DNA from: a cyanobacterium endosymbiont of Rhopalodia gibberula
Lineage (GTDB): Bacteria > Cyanobacteriota > Cyanobacteriia > Cyanobacteriales > Microcystaceae
Direction of reading: 5' to 3'
Length of the DNA: 64,000 nucleotides
Assembly (NCBI RefSeq): GCF_003574135.1
Contig: NZ_AP018341.1
Span: 2,393,740 to 2,457,739, forward strand
Below, in pieces: positions 28,322-38,745 of the stretch. The position numbers and the translations under genes were made by a program. How positions within the stretch are numbered: the stretch's first letter is position 1; each line of letters starts with the position of its first letter. The notes below the pieces were generated by a model. The model did not search any database. It was not told the DNA's origin and saw nothing but the letters and a program-made list of their open reading frames with translations.

Positions 28322-28534
28322 ATGGTTGCTGTTTACTGTTTATTGTTAATTGTCGGAATCACTGCTAGTTGGATTAGGTTAAAAGGTCAAGACGAAATTC
28401 ATAAACTAGCAGCGATTATGGCAGGAAGTTTAGCTATATTTTTATTGTTCATGATGACTTCAGCTATTCTTAAATTGATGCTAAGTATTTGGATTATTTG
28501 GTTTTTTAAACCTGGTCAAATAGTAGAAGAATAA
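28322..28534 (+). CDS. small membrane protein of unknown function
   Basis: A 70-residue protein with two hydrophobic segments (about 2-17 and 33-61) separated by a polar loop RLKGQDEIHKLAA. It lies between the unknown gene at 27919 and the feo genes and is followed within about 90 bases by a clear terminator (28624-28648), which supports transcription through it. The ribosome site is weak. No family recognised. Confidence 0.5.
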   Translation: MVAVYCLLLIVGITASWIRLKGQDEIHKLAAIMAGSLAIFLLFMMTSAILKLMLSIWIIWFFKPGQIVEE

Positions 28535-28623
28535 TTCTAGTTAAATTAGAGATAAAATATCAATGAAATTAACTAACTAAAGTATATTAATCAGTCTTAC
28601 TAATATAGTGATGCTATAAGTTG

Positions 28624-28648
28624 AGTGGGTAATGCCCACTTTTTTTTA
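28624..28648 (+). terminator. Rho-independent terminator before feoB
   Basis: AGTGGG (28624-28629) pairs with CCCACT (28635-28640) around TAATG, followed by eight T. It ends the transcript that runs through hesB-fdxH and the small genes; feoB needs its own promoter in the next 180 bases. Confidence 0.85.
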
Positions 28649-28825
28649 TTTAATTTTTAAATTGGCATAAATTTTATGTCCGATTATTATCCCAATATCT
28701 ATAAAAATAAATTTTATTTAGCTATGATTTTCTCTTTAAAAGAGATTGGTATTGTGTATCTCAATTGACTGTTTATAAAACAAAAATTAACTATCCTGAG
28801 AATAGGCTTCAGTTAAATATAGAAA

Positions 28826-29458
28826 ATGACGTGCAATCACTGTCGGGATTCTTGCCAAATATCCCCAGGTAAATTGACAGCTATCTGGGATCGTTTTTGG
28901 ACAAGAAATCAGTTCAAGAAATCCTCTGACCCCTTAATTGCTCCTCGAGCTACTATTGCTTTAGTCGGTTCTCCTAATGTTGGAAAAAGTCTTCTATTTA
29001 ACCTGTTGACAGGTAGTTACACAACTGTTTCTAACTATCCTGGGACGACCGTTGATATTTCCCAAGGTCAGGCAATTATTGCTGGACAGACAGTGTCTAT
29101 CATTGATACTCCTGGGATGTATTCTTTGATTCCCATGACAGAAGAAGAACAGTGTTCTCGGGATTTTTTATTGACAGAATCAATTGATTTAGTTATTCAT
29201 GTTATTGATGCTAAACATCTTAGTCGAATGTTAGCTTTGACATTTCAACTTATGGAAATACAACTTCCAGTTTTATTAGCAGTTAATATGCTTGATGAAG
29301 CTGAAAAGTTGGGAATTTGGGTCAATGAAAAACAATTAGAAGCCTCTCTTGGTATTCCCGTTGTCACTCTATCAGCCTACCAGAAAAGAGGCATTGAAAC
29401 GTTAAAGTCCAAGGTCGGTAATTATGTCACCACTCCTGCGCTATCCTACAGCTATTGA
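28826..29458 (+). pseudogene. feoB: FeoB N-terminal GTPase half (gene split by frameshift)
   Basis: 210 codons holding the complete G domain of the ferrous iron transporter FeoB: G1 GSPNVGKS at 48-55, the G2 region PGTTVDIS, G3 DTPGMYS and G4 NMLDEAE. An unusual N-terminal Cys pair (CNHCRDSC) precedes it. The frame ends at a stop at 29456-29458, and the following domain continues in the +1 frame from about 29424-29440 (RYPTAIEEG), where other FeoB proteins are continuous. The second half is intact over 1.4 kb. Either a recent break, two separately translated halves, or a sequencing error. The start ATG is assumed at 28826. Confidence 0.75.
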
Positions 29459-30890
29459 AGAAGGGCTGACAAGAATTGAGTCCCTGCTGACACAAGACCA
29501 TCAAGGATCTTCTAATTCGTGTAAATATCCGATTGCGAAGCGCAGTTTAGCCCTATTACTTATTCAAGGAGATCCCGTTTTTTGGGAAAAGGCTAAAAAA
29601 CTAGAGCCCCATTTTCCAGAAATTCAAACTGTTATTGATTATGTTAAGTCTCAGTTTAGTGATCCTTTGGTGTTAGTAGTTGCAAAAAGTCGCCATCAAT
29701 TATCCAGAAAAATAGCGGAATCATCGGTGGTTAATATAAGAAAAAAATCCCAAGAAAGTGAGGAATTTTTTCATCAGCTGACTGTGAATCCCATTACTGG
29801 CTTTCCCCTAGCAATAATCATTCTTTATCTTGGAATATATCAGTTTATTGGCAACTTTGGCGTAGGAGTATTGGTCAGTAATCTCGAAGTTTTTTTTACT
29901 AAAACTATTAACCCTCTGGTTAATCAGATAACTGCAACTCTTTTACCCTGGACAATTTTGCAGAATTTGATTGCTAATGAGCATGGCATCATTACCTTGG
30001 GATTAAGATATGTTATCGCTATTATTTTCCCTATTGTTACTACTTTCTTTTTGATGTTTTCTCTATTGGAAGATAGTGGCTACCTACCTCGACTTTCTCT
30101 ATTAGCTGATCGCTTGTTGAAAGCTTTAGGTTTATCAGGACGTTCCATTACTCCTCTAGTTTTAGGATTAGGATGTGGAACGATGGCCACTATGGTTACT
30201 CGTACCTTAGAAAGTAAACGAGAAAGAGTGATTGCTACCCTATTATTAGCCTTAGTTGTTCCCTGTTCGCCTCAATTAGGAGTCATTTTAGGATTACTAT
30301 CTCAAAGTCCTACTGCTCTAATTGTTTGGGTGGGAACGATTAGTTTGATCTTTGTTATTGTAGGATTATTGACCGCCAAAATATTACCTGGTGATAGTGC
30401 CTGTTTTTATTTAGAAATTCCCCCATTAAGGATGCCTAGAGTTCAGTATGTTTTGAGTAAAACTTATGGAAGAACTCTATGGTATTTAAAAGAAATTATT
30501 CACATATTTATTTTAGTATCAGTATTAATTTGGCTAGGAAAACTATCTGGACTTTTTGAAATATTGCTCAAGGGGTTAGAACCAATTATGATTTGGTTAG
30601 GACTTCCTCCCGCAACCTCCGCCATTTTTCTCTATGGATTTTTTCGTCGAGACTATGGAGCGGCAGCTATGTTTGACCTTCATCGTTCAGGTATTTTGAT
30701 TGGTCGTCAATTAATCGTAGCGGCAGTTACCTTAACTTTATTTATTCCCTGTTTAACTCAGTTCAAATTAATTTTGAAACAGCACGGGCTCAAAATCACT
30801 TTAGCCATGACAAGTTTTGTTATTGTACTTGCCTTTTTAATGGGGTATTTGCTCAATCAACTCTTATCCATTCTGGAGGTCACGTTCTAA
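29424..30890 (+). pseudogene. feoB: FeoB membrane half (gene split by frameshift)
   Basis: 488 codons beginning at an ATG inside the end of the GTPase half (35-base overlap). It carries the helical insertion region and then the eight or so membrane helices with the two Gate regions: NPITGFPLAIIILYL, LGLGCGTMATMVTRT and VPCSPQLGVILGL. Iron import for nitrogenase is the expected role of an island copy. If the internal ATG is used, a transporter in two chains could still assemble; if not, it is inactive. No other disruption is seen. feoA follows one base after the stop. Confidence 0.75.
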
Positions 30891-30891
30891 A

Positions 30892-31143
30892 ATGTTTGCC
30901 CAAAGTTTCACCGTTGAGTCTTTAGCTCTGAATCTTCTCAAAGAGAAGGATACAGGGATTATTACTCAAGTTAGAAAAAATGATGAGAATCTCTTGCGAA
31001 AACTGATCGCTATGGGTATTATGCCTGGACTTAGAATTACCTTGGAACAACGGTTTCCTTCATATGTTATTAAAGTTGGAGAAATGCGAATTGCCATTGA
31101 TCGTACCTTAGCCCGTGCCATTTATGTAAGACGAACTCGGTAG
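30892..31143 (+). CDS. feoA: FeoA domain protein
   Basis: An 83-residue SH3-like protein: IITQVRKNDENLLRKL, then AMGIMPGLRITLEQR and RIAIDRTLARAIYV, matching FeoA, the small partner of FeoB in Fe(II) uptake. It begins one base after feoB, so it is surely co-transcribed. It is intact although its partner is frame-broken, which argues that the break is recent or that the split FeoB still works. Confidence 0.88.
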   Translation: MFAQSFTVESLALNLLKEKDTGIITQVRKNDENLLRKLIAMGIMPGLRITLEQRFPSYVIKVGEMRIAIDRTLARAIYVRRTR

Positions 31144-31225
31144 AAGACGGTTAAGCAACTTCATTCATTATGAGTTGAGAAATGCCCAACTACAGGTAAA
31201 AAGTCAAAAGAAAAAGACAAAAATC

Positions 31226-33175
31226 ATGATGCATCTTGACCTCTCCCCAGTATGGATTTCCTTAAAAACAGCCTTAACAGCAACACTAATTGCCTCTTTT
31301 TGCGGTGTGATTGCAGCCCGTTGGATGTTCAAATATCGGGGAGTAGGTAAAGGTTTAATTGATGGGTTATTAACTGCTCCTTTGGTACTGCCACCGACGG
31401 TAATGGGGTTTGTTTTATTACTCTTATTAGGCAAACAAGGGCCGATTGGACGGTTGTTAGCTCTATTGAATATCAGTGTCATTTTTACCTGGTATGCTAC
31501 TGTTATTGCCTCAGTTGTTGTTGCCTTTCCATTAATGTATAGAACCATGTTAGGGTCCTTCAGACAAATTGATACTAATTTGTTAGCTAGTGCTAGAACT
31601 TTGAGAGCATCGGAAGGGCGAGTTTTCTGGCAAATCTTGCTACCCCTAGCGAAACCTGGTCTTATTGCTGGAATTTTGTTGTCTTTTACCAGAGCGTTGG
31701 GAGAATTTGGGGCAACTTTAATGTTGGCTGGTAGTATTCCAGGGAAAACCCAGACAATTCCTATTGCCATCTTTTTTGCTGCCGAAAGTGGAGCAATGGA
31801 TCAAGCATTGGCTTGGGTTGGAATTATCTTAGTGTTGTCCCTTAGCATTATGAGCATTGTTAATTATTGGTCTGATTGGCAGCCCAAACGAAAAAGTAAA
31901 GAAGCAACCTCTTTAAAACAATCCAATTTGTTAAGAGAAAACCTCGATCCTCATGCGTTAGGTTTAACTTGGGACACTACTGATTACCCGGTTCCAAAAG
32001 CGAAAATTGAGCTAATTGTTGACATTCAGAAGCAATTACCTGGATTTTTGTTAGATGTGTCTTTTCATACCGATGGACTTCCCTTGGGTTTATTAGGGGC
32101 TTCTGGGGCAGGAAAAAGCATGATTTTACGCTGTATAACAGGGTTAGAAACTCCTGATCGTGGACGTATTATCCTGAATGGCCGGGTTTTATTTGATTCT
32201 CGTCAGGGGGTTAATATACCCATTCATGAACGTCGCGTGGGTTATCTGTTCCAAAATTATGCCTTGTTTCCCCACCTCACAGTTGCTCAGAATATTGCTT
32301 TTGGTTTACCTAAAGGCCTCTCGGCAAGTGCCACTCGCGCTAGGATTAAAAGGCATTTGAGCAGTGTTCAATTGGATGCCTTAGGCAGTCGCTATCCAGC
32401 AGAACTTTCAGGAGGACAACAACAAAGAATTGCTCTAGCCCGTGCATTAGCCAGCGAACCGGAAATATTGTTACTTGATGAACCATTTTCTGCTCTGGAC
32501 ACCTACTTACGAGATCAACTCGAAAAACTCCTCAGGACTAGTTTAATTCGTTATCCAGGTGTTACTTTATTTGTCACTCATAACCTAGAGGAAGCATATC
32601 GAGTTTGTCCTAATCTTTTGATTCTCGAAGAAGGAAAAATTATTGCTCAAGGACCCAAACAAGCGATTTTCGAACATCCCCAAAGCTTCAGGGTGGCTCA
32701 ATTGACTGGCTGTAAAAATTTCTCCCGTGTCAGACAAGTTGCCAAACGCAAAATTACGGCCATTGATTGGGGATGCACCCTCGAGGTATTTGATCACATT
32801 GCCCCTAATTTAGTACATGTCGGGATTCGTGCCCATCAACTGACTTTTCCCGATATTGAAAGATTTTCTACTCTTCACGACACTAATATTTTTCCCTGTT
32901 GGTTAACTACTATTAGTGAAACCCAACATCGGATGACTCTTTATTTAAAGCTGAATTGCGCTCCTACCAGTCCCTACGATTACCACTTACAGGTGGAGGT
33001 GTTGAAGGATAAATGGCAGCAACTTAAAGATCGCCCTTTTCCTTGGCGGGTTCAGCTTCATCCGCAGCGTCTGCTGCTATTACAGAATTCAAGTGGATAT
33101 CATACCCTTGAATACTCGCCTAGTGAACCTTTAAGGTTAACTAGCGAGGATCACTCAAAGCCAAAATCATCTTAA
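31226..33175 (+). CDS. modBC: fused molybdate ABC transporter permease-ATPase ModBC
   Basis: A 649-residue fusion. The N-terminal ModB permease (about residues 1-225) has five hydrophobic helices and the coupling loop [15 protein letters not shown]. The ModC ATPase follows, with Walker [11 protein letters not shown], signature [13 protein letters not shown], Walker [14 protein letters not shown] and a C-terminal TOBE-like part. It imports molybdate for FeMo-co. I start at the ATG at 31226 because the longer frame begins with a TTG and an atypical basic leader. The fused form is common in cyanobacteria. No modA substrate-binding gene is visible in the window. Confidence 0.92.
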   Translation: MMHLDLSPVWISLKTALTATLIASFCGVIAARWMFKYRGVGKGLIDGLLTAPLVLPPTVMGFVLLLLLGKQGPIGRLLALLNISVIFTWYATVIASVVVAFPLMYRTMLGSFRQIDTNLLASARTLRASEGRVFWQILLPLAKPGLIAGILLSFTRALGEFGATLMLAGSIPGKTQTIPIAIFFAAESGAMDQALAWVGIILVLSLSIMSIVNYWSDWQPKRKSKEATSLKQSNLLRENLDPHALGLTWDTTDYPVPKAKIELIVDIQKQLPGFLLDVSFHTDGLPLGLLGASGAGKSMILRCITGLETPDRGRIILNGRVLFDSRQGVNIPIHERRVGYLFQNYALFPHLTVAQNIAFGLPKGLSASATRARIKRHLSSVQLDALGSRYPAELSGGQQQRIALARALASEPEILLLDEPFSALDTYLRDQLEKLLRTSLIRYPGVTLFVTHNLEEAYRVCPNLLILEEGKIIAQGPKQAIFEHPQSFRVAQLTGCKNFSRVRQVAKRKITAIDWGCTLEVFDHIAPNLVHVGIRAHQLTFPDIERFSTLHDTNIFPCWLTTISETQHRMTLYLKLNCAPTSPYDYHLQVEVLKDKWQQLKDRPFPWRVQLHPQRLLLLQNSSGYHTLEYSPSEPLRLTSEDHSKPKSS

Positions 33176-33189
33176 AAAGGAGAACACAC

Positions 33190-33480
33190 ATGGCAACTGC
33201 AACTGCTTTAACTTTTGGTGGACTCGAATGGATTCCCCAATTTGTTGACTCTATCAACAAAGATACTTGTCTAGGTTGTGGACGTTGTTTCAAAGTCTGT
33301 GGTCAGAAAGTATTAGCCTTAATGGGGGTTAATGAAGACGGAGAATTCGTTGACGAAGATGAAGATGAGGACGATATCGAACGTCAAGTTATGACAATTG
33401 CTAATAAGGAAAATTGCATTGGTTGTGAAGCTTGCGCTCGTATCTGTCCTAAAAATTGCTACACTCATGCTCCTGCCTAG
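33190..33480 (+). CDS. fdxB: nif-specific ferredoxin III, FdxB
   Basis: A 96-residue ferredoxin with two cluster motifs: [13 protein letters not shown] and [15 protein letters not shown], separated by an acidic insert ([12 protein letters not shown]). All eight ligand positions are filled, in contrast to the broken fdxN. An AAGGAGAAC ribosome site lies 6 bases upstream. It closes the continuous nif block, 14 bases after modBC, and is followed by a hairpin at 33496-33516. A probable electron carrier for nitrogenase or its cofactor synthesis. Confidence 0.95.
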   Translation: MATATALTFGGLEWIPQFVDSINKDTCLGCGRCFKVCGQKVLALMGVNEDGEFVDEDEDEDDIERQVMTIANKENCIGCEACARICPKNCYTHAPA

Positions 33481-33495
33481 GACAGTTTTTTGTTT

Positions 33496-33516
33496 GGTTG
33501 CGCCTAGGGCGCAACC
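33496..33516 (+). terminator. fdxB terminator hairpin
   Basis: GGTTGCGCC and its exact complement GGCGCAACC flank TAG, 15 bases after the fdxB stop. The trailing T run is weak (CTAACTTTT). Confidence 0.7.
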
Positions 33517-34479
33517 CTAACTTTTATATGAAATTAGTTTATTTTTTCAATAGGAAGCTCCACACATTCCTTATTTAAGAAGGCAGGAAAATATATAAAA
33601 TCATACATTTCATTCAAAGATTTTTGCACTATAGTAGCATCGACCCGAGATACTGAAAAATTAAGTTCTTGATTTAGGAGTTGTGGTGCAAATTTTTAGA
33701 TAATGAGGAAAAATAATTACCAGGTTCATTTTTAATAAAGTAGAAATCAGCATATTACGATTTTTATATAGATTTACATTATCGTTTTTTTACTACTTTT
33801 AATTGTTCACGATAACAGAGTAAATAGCATGTTAGTAAAAATACTTATATTACTCAATGTATCTGATAAAAATTTAAATCTGGTGTGTTGTGACAAAATA
33901 ACTCCAACTTAAAAGTACTCAAAACTGAAGTCAGTGAACTAATTAATCGAGTATTTACGATATGTCTTGAGAATAGAAATTCTATAGATAAATTTTTCTA
34001 ATAAGCAATATCTAGAAAAAAACAAATTCTTGATAATTCTGTCATCTCAACCATTATTACTACGACTTATAAGCGTCAATAATTTATATCAGGTTTACTG
34101 GGAATAAATATTAATTTATTAATTAACAACTATCACCCCTAATAGAAGACTTTATTGAAATTACCATCTAATTCTGTATTTTCTATTTCCTTAGCAAGTT
34201 CCGTTTTTAATACAATAGAATTGTATATATTTTTTACAAATAAAATTTAATCAATTTAATCGCATGAATACCTCCTCTTTATAGATTTTTGTAAAAGGCT
34301 ATTTGCTAATAAAACATTAAGTAACGTGAGTTTAATAGAAACTTATAGGAAAAAAGAGAAACAGCAGTCTAATACTAGAAGTGACATTTATTGATTTAGG
34401 TCCGTTGCTATTGATATTAAATATCATCTCTATTTTACAAAAAAAATTTTGTTGTCTAGATCGTTCGCATCAAAGATTT

Positions 34480-34530
34480 GAACAGTAATTTTTTCTCGAT
34501 TAATCGTGTTTTTTTTAAAAAATACTGTTC
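34480..34530. repeat. long inverted repeat in the desert
   Basis: GAACAGTAATTTTTT (34480-34494) pairs with AAAAAATACTGTTC (34517-34530), apart from one unpaired base. The loop contains a smaller palindrome, CGATTAATCG. Confidence 0.55.
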
Positions 34531-35916
34531 TTGTTTGAAAACAGGTAAATTTATGATCATCATAATTGCTTTTTGCTGGTCGAGATATAAAGCCTTTAAA
34601 AAATTTGGTGTATTATAGATTCTTTCTCATTAGAAAACAGTATTTCTTAGTCTAGTCAACTATAATTGTTTTATGGAGCTTATATCCTAGGAAATGATGT
34701 TACTGTACTGTTTTTTACAGACTTGCAAAGAAGAAATTACAGGGATTTGTTTTGCTAACGCTACTCTGACAAGAGTCATTAGAGTCATTCATCATACTTA
34801 CAGTATAAAACACCGAGTTTTTAAAAAATTAGTTAGATGACTTCAAAATTTTTTAAGTTGACATTAAAGATTCAAACTAAATGCTATTAAGCAGCTTAAA
34901 ATAAATAATAAAAAAATAGATTGTTTTATATCTATATATTTAAGTAGTTAAAATTAAGTTTACGTTGCTTTAATTGATATTTTTTAGAAAATTTTTTCTA
35001 AAAAACTTTATTCAACTGCCTGAGTTAAATCATATTTACTTCAAAGATTATCCTAGCAATTTAATTATTTTTTATTTTACTTTAAATTATTCTCTTGTTA
35101 TTTAGTTTACCTCCAGGCTATATGTTTATATAACATATAGATATATTTTTTGCATTACTACTATTTTAGTTTAGTTTTAACTAAATTACTTACATACACT
35201 AAGTTATTATTAATAATAATTGCTATATTTATTTCTTTATTTCTGTATTTTTTAGCTTTATATCGTGAATCTTTATTTATGATTTTTTAGTTTTTTAGTT
35301 CTTTTTTAAAAGATATATATGAATTCTTATCTTCACTTCTTTTTCTCTTAAAAAGAATATATAAAGGATTCTCTACAATAATTAATTTTACTTTTTACTA
35401 TTTTTCAATACTCATAATTTTTTTTATTCTACTTCCATTTTTCAGAAAAACTCACAATTCTTATATTTATAAGATTATTTATCTAGGAATCATTCTTCTA
35501 ATTAAATTTTATGAGAGTTTCACTTAGTGATTGCAATTTTAGAGAAAAGAATGACTCAATTCTCTCTATTTAGCTAGAAAAGTAACTTAAAAATATAACT
35601 AACCATTTTAAATCATTTTTTTGTAAAAAACTAAAAATATTTTTGCCTAGTAATTAGTTGATTTACCTACTAGTATTTTTCACTACTATTGGTTTTTTAA
35701 CTTATTAATTTTTATTGATAAATTTATTACTTAATAATATTGGATATATAATTATGACTAATTTTAAAATTATTTATATTTAACTAAATCTCTATTTTTT
35801 TATAAAATAGTTTTTTTATATGATTTAATTTAGACTTTAAGGTCTAGCTTATTCACTAATAATAAGACGTTATAAAAAAGAAAAATCAGTGAGATTAAAT
35901 ACAGTAGTTTTTTCTC

Positions 35917-35960
35917 ATAATTATATTCTAAGTTAAATTCTTAATTTAGAATATAATTAT
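35917..35960. repeat. 20-bp hairpin in the desert
   Basis: Two 20-base arms (35917-35936 and 35941-35960) pair with a single G-T, around a 4-base loop ATTC. No neighbouring gene accounts for it. Confidence 0.6.
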
Positions 35961-36537
35961 TATTTTTAATTTATTTTTTTCTGTAAACCTGAGTTATCAT
36001 ACTTTATGATATAATTTATTTTCAATAATCTAAACATTAGAAATAAATTATTATTTTTTTAGCGTCATTATAAATTTTTACTGCATATAAAATAACTCTT
36101 TAAAAGAGCCTACTATTTGTTAGTAACACATTTTGATATACTTGTATATATATTAGATTAATTTGTTTTTAAATATTTTTTAACTGAGGTTAAATCCATC
36201 GCCTTATAAATGTATTTTTATAGCTAAAATATTACAGTCTTAATGAGTCTTTTTGTATTATTTTATAGTTAACTATATTTTTATATTTATGATATATCTT
36301 CAGTTAAGATCTGAATGAATTATAACAAAAGATAAACACCGCATGTATAACCCTGTCTTATATTGTGTATATTGTATCTAACTCTTTACTTTTATCTAGT
36401 AAATCATTCAACTCTGACGGCAAAATATAAATAGTTAACTCTTTAAGAAAATTGTATATTTTAATATCTTATGCACTTTCTTAAAAAGACGAGTATAATT
36501 TAACTATATTCCCTGTATTTTATTTATTTTAACTATA

Positions 36538-36576
36538 AATATCCGTACTAATTTCTTAAAAATTAGTACGGATATT
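36538..36576. repeat. 17-bp perfect hairpin in the desert
   Basis: AATATCCGTACTAATTT (36538-36554) and its exact complement (36560-36576) flank CTTAA. It lies about 210 bases before the gene at 36785. Possibly the terminator of a lost upstream gene. Confidence 0.65.
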
Positions 36577-36784
36577 CTATCTAAAGTAGAGAACTAAGAC
36601 TCCTATTTTCTATATAATTAGGATTACTGAAATCTTGTTATTGAAAAGTTTTTGTGTGTCAAGATAGGATGACACGTCTTACCTTAATTTTAAGATGCAC
36701 GTTGTAAACAGTCTCAAAATTGGACATGCCAACACTTATTTTAGGTACAAATGCTAAAATTATAATAAAATTTCAGGATGCATT

Positions 36785-37273
36785 ATGGCAGCAAGTCAAG
36801 ATCAACTATCCTGGTACGACGTATCGGAAGATGTAAAAACTTTATTAATTTTAGCCTCTAACAATTGGGAAAATACAATATTAGCAGAACAATATGTACA
36901 TGAAGCCATAAGTAAAGCCAAAAATAATCTTGATGTTTTAATAGGAGCTTATCGTTTCTTTTTTTATAAAAAGAAACCTGAAATTGCTCTCAAGATTGCA
37001 AAGAAAATCTTAAAAATTATCCGAGAGACAGAAAATCTTCCGCTACAATGGGAGCAACTAAAGCCTATATTAGTAACTCGTCAGTCTGATTCATCTATCC
37101 GACTGTATCTGAATGCCTATGCAGCGCAAGGGTTTATTTTAGCTAAACTTGGGCAACTCGAAGAGGCTAAACTAATAACTAAAAGGGTGAAAGAAATTGA
37201 TAAAAATCGAGAATCTTGTGCTACAACGGTGTTTGAAGTTTTAACAAAATCCCCTGATAAAGACGACGATTAA
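36785..37273 (+). CDS. small TPR-like helical protein
   Basis: A 162-residue all-helical protein: LILASNNWENTILAE QYVHEAI, KPEIALKIAKKILKI and YAAQGFILAKLGQLE EAKLI, the last being a recognisable TPR-like helix pair. Such a protein probably mediates protein contacts. It is preserved between two gene deserts, 3.3 kb from fdxB, and precedes another small helical gene by 47 bases. TCAGGA lies just before the ATG. I recall TPR-type genes near cyanobacterial nif clusters but cannot confirm orthology. Confidence 0.65.
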   Translation: MAASQDQLSWYDVSEDVKTLLILASNNWENTILAEQYVHEAISKAKNNLDVLIGAYRFFFYKKKPEIALKIAKKILKIIRETENLPLQWEQLKPILVTRQSDSSIRLYLNAYAAQGFILAKLGQLEEAKLITKRVKEIDKNRESCATTVFEVLTKSPDKDDD

Positions 37274-37320
37274 GTAAGTTAAGTCTAACTCAGGATATTT
37301 ACCTAAGGAGAACTATTCCC

Positions 37321-37572
37321 ATGACAGAATCTCGTCAACAGCAATATTTTCAACTAATTCAGGATTTAGTCGGTTGTCCTAATGGACAAGAGCCGGAGGT
37401 GTTAGATGCTAACAAGAGTTTAATTGATGCAGATTTTGTTCAAACCCTAATGGAAGTTGCCACTGCACAAGCTCATCAAGGAAATCAAGATGGAGCCAAA
37501 TTTCTAATCTTTCTTGCTCGTCAGTTATCTAAAGAATTAGGATTATATCCTGAAATTGTGACTGGAAGTTAG
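37321..37572 (+). CDS. small helical conserved protein
   Basis: An 83-residue protein: QQQYFQLIQDLVGCP NGQEPEVLDANKSLI, then FVQTLMEVATAQAHQ. This resembles short N-terminal modules found in cyanobacterial TPR proteins. AAGGAGAAC lies 9 bases before the ATG. It is co-directional with the TPR-like gene 47 bases upstream and followed by a perfect 22-bp hairpin (37597-37647). The pair probably forms one transcript. Function unknown. Confidence 0.65.
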   Translation: MTESRQQQYFQLIQDLVGCPNGQEPEVLDANKSLIDADFVQTLMEVATAQAHQGNQDGAKFLIFLARQLSKELGLYPEIVTGS

Positions 37573-37596
37573 ACATTTAAAGTTACACATCTTTTT

Positions 37597-37647
37597 AAGA
37601 AGTAAGTTGTTCAGAAAATTGGCAGTTTTCTGAACAACTTACTTCTT
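37597..37647. terminator. perfect 22-bp hairpin after the TPR-like gene pair
   Basis: Arms 37597-37618 and 37626-37647 are exact complements around TTGGCAG. It lies 24 bases after the stop at 37572 but has no T run, so it could be a factor-dependent terminator, an mRNA 3' stabiliser or a relic of an element. Confidence 0.6.
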
Positions 37648-38366
37648 AGCCGGGCAGTAAGGTAACTTTTCTATCTTGATTTATTTTTCAAAAAAGTTAA
37701 TTTAATCTAAAATCTATTTTGATCAATTCTTGACCTTAAACGATTCTAGAAAATTGGACAGAGAAGATATTTGGACAAAAAATTAGTTCACACCTACAAT
37801 GGAGAAAATGATCGTACTAAGTTAATTAGTGATCAGTTACAATAAACAAGTATTTTTATATTAATTAGCTAATTTCAATACTGCTATATACCCAGTCTCA
37901 GTCTTTCTCAAAAGATAGTTAAAAGTTAATTTCTTAATCAGTGTTTTTTATAAGTAAACTGGTAATCTTATTTTTGCTATAATCCCTACAATTACTTCTT
38001 TGTTTAAGAGAACTAACACTAAATAAGAACTTTATTATCATTGAATAATACTAAATTTAGTAGTAACAATTCACTTATAATAAAAAAAATATGTAGAATA
38101 AAGAAGATAATATAGACTTTTAATAATATCTCATAAGTAGTATTTTTGCCAGAAAAATATTTTTTAAAAAAATAGAATAAATTAGTAAAATAGTGGGTTA
38201 AAAATTAGTTGTTTAATAATTAAAATAAAATAATTTAAAGAGAATATAAAAAAATTTTTATAAACTGATAAATAACGTTAAAAATCAAAACACAAATTAA
38301 AACTAATAGGGAGTTTAGATTAAGTAGTTCATAATCAAAGCAGTAGATAAACCAGCTAATTATTCT

Positions 38367-38412
38367 TTTATATAAAACTCTAGAATCATAAAATTCTAGA
38401 GTTTTATATAAA
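38367..38412. repeat. 20-bp perfect hairpin in the desert
   Basis: Arms 38367-38386 and 38393-38412 are exact complements around CATAAA. It lies 108 bases beyond the 3' end of the minus-strand remnant at 38520 and could have been its terminator. Confidence 0.6.
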
Positions 38413-38519
38413 GTGATTGATTTAGTAACAGACAGTTGTCAATAGAATTAAACATCAAAGAATAAAAGGATAAAAATACGACTTTTGTTTATATAAATTG
38501 AATCACTTTTCTAATTTTT

Positions 38520-38745
38520 TTATACTTTATAAGCCGGTAAATTTTTGATGACTACATAAGCCCTCGTCCATAATTATATTATTAGCACTTCTGTTTCGTT
38601 AGTGAGCAAAGCTTCTTTATTTGTCCATTGTTCAAAAGTAAAAGAGGGAAAACCTTCAATGTGTTATCTAAACATTCCCGTCTCGATGTTTGACCTCTGT
38701 CTGCGTAAGCTTCCAAGGTGTAAAGTGTTTTTTGGGGATTAACTT
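38520..38745 (-). pseudogene. eroded unknown gene on the minus strand
   Basis: Minus strand, one frame from 38660: IEGFPSFTFEQWTNK EALLTNETEVLII, a stop, then LWTRAYVVIKNLPAY KV and a final stop at 38520-38522. Upstream in other frames lie HFTPWKLTQTEVKHR DGNV and a stop. The composition is protein-like and the reading continues across an in-frame stop, so I read it as the tail of a dead gene. Family not recognised. Confidence 0.5.

Larger units (their letters stand above)
33481..36784. other. 3.3 kb AT-rich gene desert
   Basis: No gene that I can support on either strand: frames are short and dominated by Lys, Ile, Phe, Leu and Asn codons. It holds the fdxB terminator and three long inverted repeats (34480-34530, 35917-35960, 36538-36576). 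It probably once held genes now eroded beyond recognition. Confidence 0.6.

Noticed and set aside
35120-35145. TATATGTTTATATAACATATA palindrome-like run
   Set aside because: Low-complexity TA-rich sequence; such near-palindromes are common by chance here.
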